In this document: piece by piece, positions 42,058-52,961 of the stretch
Position numbering within the stretch: position 1 is the first letter of the stretch
Layout: each line of letters begins with the position of its first letter
Assembly (NCBI GenBank): GCA_014621405.1
Contig: JAANBC010000059.1
Coordinates: 1-64,000 of the forward strand
Direction of reading: 5' to 3'
From: Stylonectria norvegica
Taxonomy: Eukaryota > Ascomycota > Sordariomycetes > Hypocreales > Nectriaceae
DNA: 64,000 bases
Position numbers and translations under genes: made by a program
Notes under the pieces: model-generated
The model's input: the letters and a program-made list of their open reading frames with translations, nothing else
What the model was told of the DNA's origin: nothing
Databases searched by the model: none

Positions 42058-44964
42058 ATGTCTGGTAAGCCCTATCAACCCCATGCGGTGTCTCGACCTG
42101 CAGGACTCTTCCTGCACGGCCTCACGTCCGTGTGTCCTTCCGCAGCTCGAAAGCAGACATCAGAGGGGCAGCAAGACAAAGACGACACTAGCTAACAATG
42201 CATCGCAGGCGAAGCCGAACCGCGACGCTCAGTGCGAGCTACCAAGGGTCAACACACCAAATCTTTCGACGAAATCGAACCGGTCGTCGCGCCTAAACGT
42301 CGGCAGACTAAGAAGGCCAAGAAGGTCAAGGAACAGGAGCAGGAAGAGGAACAAGAGGAGGAGGAGTTGATTCGATGTGTTTGTGGTGCAACAGAACAAG
42401 ACGACGACTCGGGCGAGTCATGGATCGCCTGTGACACCTGCGGCGCGTGGCAACACAATGTATGCGTTGGCATGAGCGTGAAAGAAGAAGAATTACCTGA
42501 GAACTACTGGTGCGAGCAATGCCGCCCGCAGAACCACAAAGAGCTACTCGACGGCATCGCCAAGGGTGAGAAACCCTGGATCGCTCGACGGAAAGCGCAC
42601 GAGGAGGAGGAGAATGCAAAGAAGAAGAAGAAGGGCGGGAAAAAGGGGAAGGGAAAGCGAGTGAGCGAGGCCAAAAGTGACACGGCCAAGGAAGCTAAGG
42701 AGGCCAAAGAAGCCAAAGAGGCAAAGGATGTGATAGACGCGAAATCAGCGAAAGAGGCCAAAGATGCGAAGGACGCCAAAGACGCCAAAGATGCCCAAGA
42801 CGCCCAAGACGCCCAGGACGCCCAAGACGCTCAAGACGCTCAAGACGCAAGAGAAGCAAAGGAAGCAAAGGAAAAGGCCACTAATCTCAAGGCTAAGCCA
42901 TTATCAGTCCCCGAGGCGGCCAAGGAAAAGAAGGAGCCGGCTCCAAAGCAAGGGAAGAGAAAGGCGCGCGAGGACTCTCACGATACTGACGGCAAGGTAT
43001 GTATAATCTGATCCATTACCTATCCCCTCGACGAACCAACACGATGCTAACCCTCGACTTCATAGACCACCAAGGTACGCCGCATATCGCAGAACGAGGC
43101 CGTTGCTGTCTCTACACCCATCCTTTATACACCTCCCGACGACCTCGCCAAGTCGGTTGCGGAGCTTCGCAACACTCGAATTGGGCCGGCCAAGGCGTTG
43201 ATCAAAGCCATAAGCCACGTCCTGACCACTATGCAGAAGCAAGGACAGCTCAACCTGGAAGAAGGCAGCACGCTCGAGTCCAAGGCCGAGACGTACGCTC
43301 TGCAGATTGAGCGTGCCGTCTTCGATACACACCCCGTGACCAAGGGACAGAAGGAATACAACCAGCAGATAAAAACTCTGAGTTTTAACCTCAAGAACAA
43401 CCCCGAGTTGGCCAATGGGCTCCTCACGACAACAATGTCCCCTGCGGGACTTGCTGTCATGACTTCGGAGCAGCTCGCATCATCGGAAATGCAACGACAG
43501 ACGGCCGAAATGAAGGCTAAGGCCGAAAAGCAATCGATCCTCTATACTGCAGATACTGGGCCTCGAGTTCGACGAACGCATAAGGGAGAGGAAGTGGTAG
43601 AGGACGAGACTTTTATGAACAGTGACGCGCCAGCGCCACTTCCACCGGGTCCTCGTCGCCAGTCTAGTCAAACCGTTAAGAACGAGCCGACAAGTGGTGA
43701 CAAGATGGACCTCTCGATAGCCTCACACCCGACGCCCGCGACAGATGGCCAGGGACACTCACCGAACCAAGCCAACTTCGATATTACCAAGGTCTTCTCG
43801 AGCGTCAAGTCTCCCAAGGGCCACCAGCTTCGACGCCCATCAGCACCGCTGAGCCTCGCCACGGGCCCGGGTGTCGACCACGACGTCGACCGGATGCTCC
43901 AGGAGGAGAACGATTCGCCGCCGTACTCGCCCACGGAGGAGACGCAAGACCCAGACGTAATCTGGCGCGGCTCTTTGGCGATGAGCTCCATCGCCGACTT
44001 CCCCGCGACGGCGAAACACATAGGGGGCGCCGATTTCTCGATAGCTGGTCCGTGGACGAAGCTCATCCCGAAGCGCATGACAGTTGCCGGTCGCATCCCG
44101 CAGCAAAGCGCCATCGAGTACCTTTGTGGTCTACGGTATAGCAATCTCACAGATATTGTCGTGGTTAGCCTTGCGCCCGTGTCGCCCACAGCCTTGCCCG
44201 AGTTCCACGCTTTGATCAATTATTTCGTGAGCAAGAAGCGTTATGGAGTAATTGGAGATAAGGCGGTTGGTAACGTGCGAGACACATACCTAGTGCCTGT
44301 TCCTGCTGGCGAAGATGACCATCCCGAGTTCATGCTGAACCTTGCCGATAACCAAATACCCAAGAGTCGGAGCGAGCCGATGCTTCTGGCCGTCTTTGTC
44401 TATCGGAACGACCCGGAGCATCTCAAGCTGTTGAAGGGCAACATGGGACCGGAGCAGAACGCCCCTGGGACACCCACGCCAGTGGGATACAACCAGCGCA
44501 ACAACTCGACTTCGGGGCCAGCCTTCTCGCCAGCAACGCCTCAGGGAGCCTTCCCGCCACAGTTCAACGGCCAGCTACACTCGACGACGCCGGTGCCGAT
44601 TCCCCAGCCTCCACATACTCGGCCACCACCGCCAGTAGTAGCAGCGGCACCCTCAGCACCACCGCCGGCTCTGAGCGCAGCGCAGATGTCTGAGGCACAG
44701 AAGTATCAGGCCCAGCAAGCCGGCGAGAAGATTGCACAGGAAGTGTTGGGTTCGTTGATTAGTGTTCCGACGGTGCAGTTCCTGCTCCCGCAGGCGTTTC
44801 AGATGTCACGCCGAGAGTGGGAGGTGATCCGTGAGATATTTGATCGCGACCAGCGGGCGAGAGAAGATTTGCAGCACCTAGGGGTACTTTTGGAAAAAGA
44901 GAGCGCGGAAAAGAAGGGACAACAGGCGCAGGCAAAGGCTCAGGCGCAGACTCAGGGACATTAG
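42058..44964 (+). CDS. BYE1: BYE1-like transcription elongation factor (PHD-TFIIS-SPOC)
   Basis: Three exons, 42058-42064, 42209-42996 and 43066-44964, give 897 residues. The first exon is only 7 nt (ATG TCT G) before a 144-nt intron; splicing gives MSGEAEPRRSVRATKGQ. A PHD finger spans about residues 56-105 (CVCGATEQDDDSGESWIACD, then CGAWQHNVCVGM and YWCEQC, a C4HC3 pattern). An Ala-Lys-Glu/Asp/Gln repeat follows at about 160-230. A TFIIS central-type domain is at about 285-430 (RNTRIGPAKALIKAI, QIERAVFD, NPELANGLLTTTMSPAGLAV). A SPOC domain is at about 570-715 (GPWTKLIPKRMTVAGRIP, then YLVPV and MLLAVFVYR). Yeast Bye1 binds RNA polymerase II through the TFIIS-like domain and H3K4me3 through the PHD finger. 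The C terminus is Pro/Gln-rich and ends in a charged coiled coil. The protein should be nuclear. Confidence 0.92.
42684..42879 (+). repeat. Coding tandem repeat (AKE/AKD/AQD) in BYE1
   Basis: A run of 9-nt units encodes Ala-Lys-Glu, then Ala-Lys-Asp, then at least six near-identical Gln-Asp-Ala units (GCCCAAGAC type). The units change gradually along the array, as expected from slippage and local duplication. The encoded segment is probably a charged single alpha-helix linking the PHD and TFIIS domains. Confidence 0.85.
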
Positions 44965-45792
44965 TGATGCGAGGACTACCTGGATGTGGGAAGGCGTTTC
45001 ACGAATCGAGGAGCTGAAGTCAGTCTTCAATATGACATGGCCTGGAATCGTCGGCAAGCTGAGCCGTGGTATTTTCTTGGGGAGTACTTTTTCTTGGGTG
45101 GCCTACAGCATCGTCTTATCTTGTCTTGGGCAGGGATTCAGGGGGGCTGAGGAAGCCCAAAATTGTATATACATAACCTCCAGTCCTACGTATTCGCTTC
45201 TGGGAGAGGGCTTTTTTCAGCGCCCAAAGGTTCAAGGGTTAGTAGGCACTTGCTACTTCTGAAGAGTGAAATACTCGACGTTTCCTTACTCGAAGTAAAA
45301 AAAGGTGCGATGATTTGCTGACTTTGTCGTCGTTGCTTTATATTTATGACCGAGATAGTGTAGTATCAATTGACAGGATGTTGATCCATGAAGCTGCGCC
45401 TTGTTATTGACACAGCCTCACTTACAATACGTAGATTAGTATGCACTAAAACCCCCACATTGATGACGTCTCCCACGTCCATCAAACCTGGATCCTACAA
45501 ACAAACAAACATAACTACTACTACGACTCCTACTACCATCCCCTACGATCTTATCTAAATTATCTAAATCAGCCACTTCAAACACACTGAGATACACAAT
45601 CTACCAGATCTGCTGAACAGTGAGCGACGCAGCCAAATACCAACCTAGTGGTCCAGCACTAAGCACAGTCACAGGACAGTAAACATCTCCGTTCAAAGAA
45701 ACCCACGGTCTACAACTTCACAGACTCAACCTCATTTTCATCCTCACTCTCCAAAACAAACCCCACCGCCAAGTCAAACACCTCTTCTCGCA
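44965..45792. other. Intergenic region downstream of BYE1
   Basis: About 830 bp. The first part is the BYE1 3' UTR; a 92-codon open frame at 44984-45262 has no recognisable features. The last 300 bases are A/C-rich with few G, typical of a fungal 5' UTR leading to the small ORF at 45793. Confidence 0.5.
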
Positions 45793-45960
45793 ATGGCCTG
45801 TTCCTCGGCGCCCTTCCTCGTCAACCGTAACGGCCCCGGCAGCGCCGCCACTTCCATCGCCACGTCCATCGTCAAGCCGGCCGAGGCAACGGGCGGAAAG
45901 ACCAAGTGCATCGATTGCGGGGACTTTGAGTGCTGTTGTATCCCGTGTACCATTCTGTAA
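45793..45960 (+). CDS. Putative 55-residue Cys-rich protein with CaaX-like C terminus
   Basis: A short ORF, not matched to any family I know. The ATG lies in GCAATGG (purine at -3, G at +4), after a long A/C-rich leader. The codons are strongly C/G-ending, like the real genes nearby and unlike the flanking AT-richer DNA. The N-terminal part is Ser/Thr/Ala-rich; the last 18 residues are Cys-rich (KCIDCGDFECCCIPCTIL) with six cysteines. The final CTIL fits a CaaX prenylation box (Leu would favour geranylgeranylation), and the adjacent CCC could be palmitoylated. It lacks the repeated or aromatic mature-peptide look of known ascomycete lipopeptide pheromone precursors. It could instead be the last exon of a longer gene. 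No signal peptide. Confidence 0.55.
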   Translation: MACSSAPFLVNRNGPGSAATSIATSIVKPAEATGGKTKCIDCGDFECCCIPCTIL

Positions 45961-46582
45961 AGGGGGTGGAAGATGAGACCTGAGAGAAGAGGAGAGATGA
46001 GGGATGTATGGGGGGTTGATGGCTTGGCGTGAGGGAAGGGGGAGATCTTATCACGGTGGAGTGAGTTGAAGTCGTTATTTCTATGCGGAGACACTGGACT
46101 TGGCTTGGAATTGAGATGTGTTGACAAGGGAATTTACTTTACGTTGTAGCTCGGTTCGGCTTGCTAGAATTAACTGACCATGATATTTGAATGCTCAAAC
46201 TTGATTGATGGCGGAATTGCGGTGCTGATACCTTCATGGCAACCGGGGTCAATGTCCTCAGCATGCCTGCTTGCATCTTTAGGTTCACTCTCGGATTTTC
46301 TTGGTTTTTATCTTGGCCATTTCATATCCATCTCTTCATGAGATATGTAGGTGCTGACCATGTAATGCACGATTTGGGGTATGAGAATCCATGTAAATAG
46401 CTTCATGGCCTGGCCACCAACTGATGGTAGTATTACCCATCAAAGACTCCTTTTTCACCATTATATAACAGCTCTCGGCTGTCTTCTCCAAACTCGAACC
46501 TCTGCGTCACTGGGTATCGTCCGTCCATCCTCGCAAAAGCTTGAAGCCGTTCGGTAATATCTCTCACCTCCCACATCCACGC
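45961..46582. other. Intergenic region between small ORF and MED7
   Basis: About 620 bp, moderately AT-rich, between two convergent genes. A 117-codon minus-strand open frame overlaps the small ORF (45774-46127) but shows no protein features. Nothing else is seen. Confidence 0.5.
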
Positions 46583-47404
46583 CTAAGCGAACAGCGCATC
46601 TGCCGCCGCCCAGACATCCTCCTCTCTCCTTGCCCTCACTACCTCGACATCCCCATCATCCACCTCCCCAACTGGCTCCGGCACCTTGGGCAGCCCCAAA
46701 CTGCCCAGGCCATCGAGCACTCGCCTCGCATTGTCGACCTGCGTGCGGATAGCCACCGTCTCGGTGCGCGTGCGGTCCAGGTGCTCCTGCATCAGGGCAA
46801 TGGCCGACTCACGCGCCTGGTGCGGGCGGTACTCGTTGAGAATGTGGTGGAAGTTGATGAAGAGCGTGCGCAGGTCCTGGACTTTGGCCTCCGCGTGGGC
46901 GGGGTTGCGCGCGAGCGCGCCCGAGAGCTCGAGGAAGTTGAGGAGGAGCGACTTGGCGAGTCGCTTGAGCTCGAGTGCGCGGTCGTAGTGTTTGGTGTCC
47001 TTGGACGTTGAGGGCGTCGTGGATGGGAGGTTGGCGATGCCTTGTTCTTCGAGGGTGGGGAGCTTGTCGTCGAGCTAGGTGCCACGAGCCGAAGGGTTAG
47101 CCAGGAGGCCAACGTAGCAAGTTGAAGGCGAGGAATGATAGCATTAAATTCATACCATGTACTGATCGCCAAATACCCTCCAGCGACCATCCTCGGGCTC
47201 CAACGGCGGCTGGAGGTTGACCAACTCGTCGGGCACGTCGGGGACCCGCAGCATCAGTGTCAGTGCAGCATCGCCTCCATTCTTCTTGATGTGCGCCGTC
47301 CGTAGCTGTTCGATCCGCTTCACCCGGTCGGGCGCAAAGTCTTTCCAGAAGGACGGGGGGTTTGGATACGTCGAGGCGAGCGAGTGGGCTTCCTGGTCGG
47401 CCAT
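46583..47404 (-). CDS. MED7: Mediator complex subunit 7
   Basis: Two exons on the minus strand, 47404-47156 and 47074-46583, give 246 residues. Med7 is an essential middle-module subunit of the nuclear Mediator complex, which links activators to RNA polymerase II. Conserved stretches: PPSFWKDFAPDRVKRIEQLR near the N terminus, VNLQPPLEPEDGRWRVFGDQ just before the intron, and LDDKLPTLEEQGIANLP directly after it. Then come AKSLLLNFLELSGALARNPA, KVQDLRTLFINFHHILNEYR and HQARESAIALMQEHL, the helices that pair with Med21. The 81-nt intron (GTATGA donor, CCTAG acceptor) is in phase 0 between QYM and LDDK. The acidic C-terminal tail (EVDDGDVEVVRARREEDVW) is variable in the family. It shares a 470-bp divergent promoter with the next gene. 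Confidence 0.95.
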
Positions 47405-47875
47405 TTTCAGCCGGAGCAGGGGAGTTTGTTCATGGAGAAGAGGGAACGCTCTGTGAGACAGAAGCTTGGATCTCTCTCGGTCTGAGTCTCAGTCTTGCTT
47501 CTGGTCCGAGCGGGATTCAACAGAGAAGAGTGAACAGCGAGAGAGGAAGAGGATTCAACTTCTGTGTGAAGCATGCAAAGGAGTAAGTTTAAAGTTCATG
47601 TGGTAGTCGTGGATATGGATGCATGCTTCACCGGACCTTCTTGCGCCGGTTAAACATCGGCCGCCTCTACCTACCTTACCACCTTACGTCAAACCTAATG
47701 CATCCAATGTCGTTACTTGTGACGGCATTTCTAGAGCATCTACTGTCCGCCCGGTTCTCTCCCCAACCAAAACCTCTCATCAACAACCTCAATTGATTTC
47801 AAAGGCTTCCTCCTCTCTTCCTCCCCTCCGCCGAACCACAACCCGCTGCTCGTCCGCCCCCAACGCAACAACGCA
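47405..47875. other. Divergent promoter between MED7 and the ZNF830-like gene
   Basis: 470 bp between divergent starts. Pyrimidine-rich tracts lead to 47876. No further feature is recognised. Confidence 0.5.
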
Positions 47876-48928
47876 ATGGCCGACGTGCGCTCCCTCCTCC
47901 GCCAACAGCGCGCCGCCCGCCGCATCGAGCATCCCCACGCCGCCTACTCCGACGCCGGCAAGTTGCTATGTACTGTCTGCCACGAACAAGTCAAAGTCGA
48001 GGCCTTGTGGGAGGGCCATCTCCAGGGCGAGGGCCACCGAACGCGGGTGCAGAAGCAGCTGCAGGCGGCGGCCAACGCCAACGGCCACGGCGAGGACGGG
48101 GAGACGACACACAAGCGAAAGCACGACGAAGAGGATGACGAGATGGATGTGGACGTGGACGATGGCGCGAGGCGGAAACGGAGCAGGCCGGATGTGATGA
48201 GCGTCGAGAACGAAGGGGACAAGGACCAGACGTTGACGCCGCCGCAACTCACGCGAAGAACCTCGAATACACCGACCCAAGGCATGGAACTACAGATTCC
48301 CTCACGGCCCGCAACGCCCGCCCACCGCGATGGATCCTCCGCCTCCACCCCAGGCATCCAGCCCAACACCACCTCCGCCTCACAAACCACCATGACCACA
48401 ACTCTCCCGTCGCGGCGTCCCAGCACCCTCACAGCCCCCAGCGGCGAGCAACTCCCCCAATCCGCTGCGGCAGACATCGACGAGTCCGAATGGGCCGCCT
48501 TCGAAGCCGACATCGCCGCCGCGACGGCGCCCTACGCCGAAGACGCCACCATCTCCGCCCCAGCCATGACCATGGAGGAAACCGCGGCCGCAGCAGCGGC
48601 TGAGGAAGAAGCAGCCGAGAAGCGGCGGGCCCAGGCGGACGTAGACCTCGAGGACGAGAAGGAGGAGGCGACGCGGGCGCTGGAGGAGGAGTTCGAGGAG
48701 ATGGAGGAGCTGGAGGCCCGGGTGCGGCGGCTGAAGGATAAGCGGGACGCCCTGCGGAAACGCGGCGAGAGCTTCAGCCAGAATACCGCGCCAGCGAAGC
48801 CCCAGGGGCTGGGCAAGGAGAATTTGGATACCCCCGTTGAAGAGGAGGAAGAAGATGACGACGACGACGACGACGACGACGACGAGGAAGACGATGACTG
48901 GGCTGGACTCAGATTTCGAAAGTCCTAG
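47876..48928 (+). CDS. ZNF830/CCDC16-like zinc-finger coiled-coil protein
   Basis: Intronless, 350 residues. A single C2H2-type finger near the N terminus (LCTVCHEQVKVEALWEGHLQ, then GEGHRTRV, residues ~30-56) follows an Arg-rich start (MADVRSLLRQQRAARRIEH). The middle is disordered, with a basic KRKH...RRKRSRP stretch that could be a nuclear signal. A DESEWAAFEADI motif follows, then a long acidic coiled coil (~250-305), and the protein ends with an uninterrupted Asp/Glu run before DDWAGLRFRKS. This order (finger, WAAFEADI motif, coiled coil, acidic tail with a basic end) matches metazoan ZNF830, a nuclear protein linked to splicing and genome stability. Function in fungi is inferred from that similarity. 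The Asp run is encoded by a GAC/GAT trinucleotide repeat near 48855-48895. Confidence 0.8.
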   Translation: MADVRSLLRQQRAARRIEHPHAAYSDAGKLLCTVCHEQVKVEALWEGHLQGEGHRTRVQKQLQAAANANGHGEDGETTHKRKHDEEDDEMDVDVDDGARRKRSRPDVMSVENEGDKDQTLTPPQLTRRTSNTPTQGMELQIPSRPATPAHRDGSSASTPGIQPNTTSASQTTMTTTLPSRRPSTLTAPSGEQLPQSAAADIDESEWAAFEADIAAATAPYAEDATISAPAMTMEETAAAAAAEEEAAEKRRAQADVDLEDEKEEATRALEEEFEEMEELEARVRRLKDKRDALRKRGESFSQNTAPAKPQGLGKENLDTPVEEEEEDDDDDDDDDDEEDDDWAGLRFRKS

Positions 48929-49215
48929 CAGTCCAAGGGCCGTGGCATAGGCCCCCGTCTTGTATAAAACCAAATACTGTATCATATAAAAACATAGTAA
49001 TTCCATCCGCAACGAAGCGGAAATCCAACACAAAGCTGTCATGCTATGCTCGCTGAATAGCTCGGCCATCAAAAGTTATAGTAGAACCAAGACCAGACAA
49101 GACAAGACAGAGAATGAAAACGCTGACCCGCCTGACCGGCTTAAAAAGAACATCACAACCCATCAAACAACGAAACAGCACCGAATCTTCATCACGCAGC
49201 ATCATATCATGGCAC

Positions 49216-50262
49216 TTACCTAGTTGCAACCAGGTCCTCCCCACGGCTGACTCGTTCCCAGAATTTTCTCAGTTTCCACACCCGGCCGATTCCTCGGCTC
49301 TCCTCCCATCTTCTGATGTCCTCTTCGCGTTCTCTCACCTCCCCTTTCAACTTGGCCGCAATCCACCGCCGCAGCCCGTCTTTAACCCTCTCCTTCTCAA
49401 TGGCCTTCTTCTTGGCCACCAGCCCCGGAGCAACAAGCACGGGGCCCATCCCTGGCACGCACTCTTCGGGAAGTACAGCACGGTCGACCAGTGCTTTGGC
49501 CGAGGGTCGGGCCGCTAGGCGGCGGGACAGCCGGATGGACACGAGGGAGCGGGCAAGTCGCCGAGAGACGACAGTGGTTCTGGTGAGGAAGATGTGGCGA
49601 GCGATGAGTTCCGCCAAAGACGGCCGCGACAGCGACCAGAGAAGAGGTGGAAGCTCGTAGCGAATGTGACGGAGTCGGTAGTGATGGAGGATGGGAGTTG
49701 TCGAAAGGCTACGGAATAAATGACTTGTCTACGTCTTTGTTAGCCCATGTCACGAGGCGTATCTCGCCCTGCTATTATTCCTGTCCCCTCAGACGAGACA
49801 ACTGGGGACGCGCTGCAAGATACCTAAACACATGAAGGGGTTTACTGGCTGGACTTCCGAGACACCTACCCGAGAGGTTGCGAGAAGGTCACTGACGTCG
49901 AGAAAGCCTAGGATGTTGAAGAGGACTTCGTTTGGCAGATGCTCGATCGACGGCGGCCGGGATCGAGCCCAGTAGAGACGGTAATCGGGGCCGACATGAC
50001 CTTCTGGGTCGTAAAGGTGAACAAGGGCATGGGCGTGAGAGGGGGCTGGGAGAGCTGCCTCATGCGGGATTCGGGCAAGGGGCAAGATGTCTGCGGGTTG
50101 GGCAGCAGCGACCACCTGCGTCGCAGGGCTGAGCGCGCCCGCATTGGCATCGGTGAGGACAACGGCCGTAACGCTATCGATGATTCTGGGCGAAGGTAGT
50201 GAGCGGGACGGATGGCGCGCCTGCGGGATGAGCTGGTCGGTTCGCGGAACGGTAGGTTCCAT
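49216..50262 (-). CDS. F-box protein
   Basis: Two exons on the minus strand, 50262-49870 and 49728-49216, give 301 residues. The F-box is at about residues 108-150 (IEHLPNEVLFNILGFLDVSD, LLATSRTSHLFRSLS), split by a 141-nt intron with a GTAGGT donor. F-box proteins bring substrates to the SCF ubiquitin ligase through Skp1. The region after it (HHYRLRHIRYELPPLLWSLS, PSLAELIARHIFLT) is conserved-looking but has no named substrate domain. The C terminus is a basic charged helix (KKKAIEKERVKDGLRRWIAA). The start has ATCATGG context, and an in-frame TGA lies 12 nt upstream. The stop codon overlaps a perfect donor (AACTAG-GTAAGT), so an alternatively spliced, longer C terminus is possible. Confidence 0.78.
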
Positions 50263-52501
50263 GATAGACAGTCAGTGCCTGATAGTGCTAGGCGCGGCAA
50301 GCGATGGAGGTGTCGAGCCGGGTATGAGTACGCCAGTACCGTAGCAAGTACAGTAGCTCGGAGGAACTTATGGAGATGGCCCGGGCGACAGCGGGGGGAG
50401 GAGACTCGAAGGAGGTAGTGTTGCTGATCGATGTTGATGAGAGATTCTGGAATGTGGGAGGTGCGACGTCACAAACCCCAACACATCTCTAGGGTCGACT
50501 TCGGAGCGGAAGGCCGAAGGGTAGCTAGGATGGCAGGACGGTTGTCCGGGCGAGACGAGGGAGACGACTTCGGAATATCAGCGGACACGAATAGGGAGAG
50601 CGAGAAGAAGAGCGAGAGGCGGAGACAGCGGGAGAGCGAGAGAAGCGGTGGAGACGAAGCCGCGGCCAAGGGTGAGGTTACGACGACGACGGCGTCACGA
50701 GCAACGAAAAGGTACTTCGTATGGTCGGATAGCGACGAGAGACGCGCGCGTGAGGAGGCGGCGCAAGGAGGCGCGACGAGGCGCGACGAGGACGGTCGTA
50801 CAAGCGGCCTCGGGGTCGCTGGTCCGAGGCCCTGAGATGCGTCGTCTCCTGCGTCTGTACTGTAGGTGCGAGGTGCGGCGGGATGTGCGGCGCATGTACG
50901 GTGCATGCGCGTGCGTAACCAGAATACGCGGCCGCCGAGACCAGCAGAGGATCGAGGATCGAGAATGTCGGATCAAGGATTCTCGGACTTGCGCGGTATC
51001 AATTTGACGAGGCTGAAGAGCCGATGCGATACGAGAAGCCAGCAAGTCGAGGATCTCGGGAGCGATGCCGGGCGGGCTTGGTGTCGTTGGTGCCAAGTGC
51101 TAATGTGATAGTTCGGTAGGAGCTGAGATGAGGATGCGTTGTTGTTCTAGGGAAACGAATAGAGAGGAAGAGGAGTCGATAGTCGCCACTAAAGCAGAGA
51201 AGTAGTGTACGTAGATAGTCTGTGTCTCAGATGGATAAAGGGAACCAAAAGTGAAGGGTGCCTGAATTCTAGGTATTCGTAGAGGGGACGCGATGGTGGT
51301 GGTGGAAAAGCGGATGAGTAGAAGATGATGTGATTAGATGGCTGTGACGGGAGATGATAGGGCGAACGATGAAGAGGGTCGATTGGAGCCTTGCAGCCTT
51401 GTAGTCTTGTCTGGTTGCCTTGCAGCCTAGGAGTCTCGGAGGGGAAGTCACGGTGAGATTTAAAGGGAAACGGTGAGACGCGTTTGAGACAAGGTGAGAC
51501 GAGGTGGGTGAGGTGAAGCGAAGTTGGAAGAGGAGGAGGAAGGAGGGAACAAGGTGCCTTCGGTGATAATTGCTTCGTCTTACGGTTTCATCTACTAGAA
51601 GGTAAAGTTGTAGGTACGATTCGACGAATGGTGGGGGTCCAATTACTGCGTGCCTGCCTCCCCAGGACGCGGGGCATGCACTCTGCCATCCATCCATATT
51701 ACTTGCAATACCTACCTTAGGTACTACAATATTGATAGTAGCAGTAAGATATATATATCGCGTCTTTAAACAGGGTCGATTATACCTGTCAGTAGTGAGT
51801 TTGCAACTCATCAACATGTATATAACTGTTGATCAGGGTTGATTACATTGGTGAGAAGAACCAATCAGCAACTTACCTTGGCAACTAACAGGAAAGATAT
51901 CAAACTATCACTGCCTTGATTTTTCTAAAGGACCTACACGTTAGTATCCATAAACAACTGAGCTACTGTACCTTATATATGTAAAGCGTCCGGGAACGAG
52001 ATGGGTCGCATATATCTCAAACACCTTCAGCGTGCATCAGGCGCCCAGTTGACAAGAACAAAAGTTCAGAAACTAAGGAGAAATATCGAGGAGCGTAGCC
52101 GCAGTAGGTAGGTGGCCGTTGTTCAATGAAGTGTTAAGTCGTGAGACTTTACCAGGACTCTGGACTTTGGAATATGGAAGAATACTCCGCTCTGCTGACG
52201 GGAGTCGCGTTACTTGTTGGAAAGTAGAAAAGATCCATCAATCAGTCGGGTTTAGTTGCGAAAAAGTCATGGGGCGATGTGCGACTCTCCCAATCGTGAA
52301 CTTGAGTTGCTCCCCTCTGGTCCTTGTCAACAAAGCTCGACTGGATCAACAACAAACCACCCAACAAGTTGCGATCCAACAGCCTTGCCAACGTGCCCGG
52401 CCCCCCTTGCCCTCATATGCCGCTCGGCGGAGTCTGCGCTGATCTACACGTCGGCAGCGGCAGAAGCCCTGGTAGAAGCACGAGCAGAAGCTAAGAACCT
52501 G

Positions 52502-52612
52502 GAAGCAGAAGCAGAAGCAGAAGCACAAGCAGAAGCAGAAGCAGAAGCAGAAGCACAAGCAGAAGCATAAGCACAGGCAGAAGCACAAGCACAAGCAGAA
52601 GCACATAAGCAA
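52502..52612 (+). repeat. GAAGCA hexanucleotide array
   Basis: About 18 imperfect 6-bp units (GAAGCA with interspersed CAAGCA and CATAAGC). A + frame through it would read as Ala-Glu repeats, but the surrounding frame is not convincing as a gene. Confidence 0.85.
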
Positions 52613-52924
52613 AAAGGCAGCATGATAGAGCGGTATCAAATCAGCCTTACACGCGCGGTTCCTTGCTTTTCGTCTCCGCCGCCGTAATCACAAGAAGTGT
52701 TCCGCGTCTCGTCGTTGTCTGGCTACGATCGTGACGTGTAAACACTCGATACGCGGCCGCTCCAGGGACCCCGTCCCCATCTCGAAGGGGGACAAGGGAG
52801 GTCCATGGAAACATGGGTCAAACATGAATGATGGAACCATGGAACCATGATGCAACACAGCAGCACGGCACAGCAACCGCAAGTGCAACAGCTTTCGGCG
52901 GCATCGGTTAGCATTAGTGGTATC

Positions 52925-52925
<1 letters not shown>

Positions 52926-52961
<36 letters not shown>
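52926..52961 (+). repeat. GCA trinucleotide run (about 12 units)
   Basis: An uninterrupted GCA/CAG microsatellite of 36 bp in non-coding DNA. Confidence 0.9.

Noticed and set aside
45774..46127. 117-codon minus-strand open frame
   Set aside because: It is antisense to the better-supported 55-codon ORF and has no protein features.
51269..51817. 182-codon open frame on the minus strand
   Set aside because: Its codon use and composition are not gene-like, it ends in a His/Ser/Thr-rich translation of simple sequence, and no family is recognisable.
52256..52570. Open frame ending in Ala-Glu repeats
   Set aside because: The repeat is just the GAAGCA array translated; the preceding residues look like non-coding DNA.
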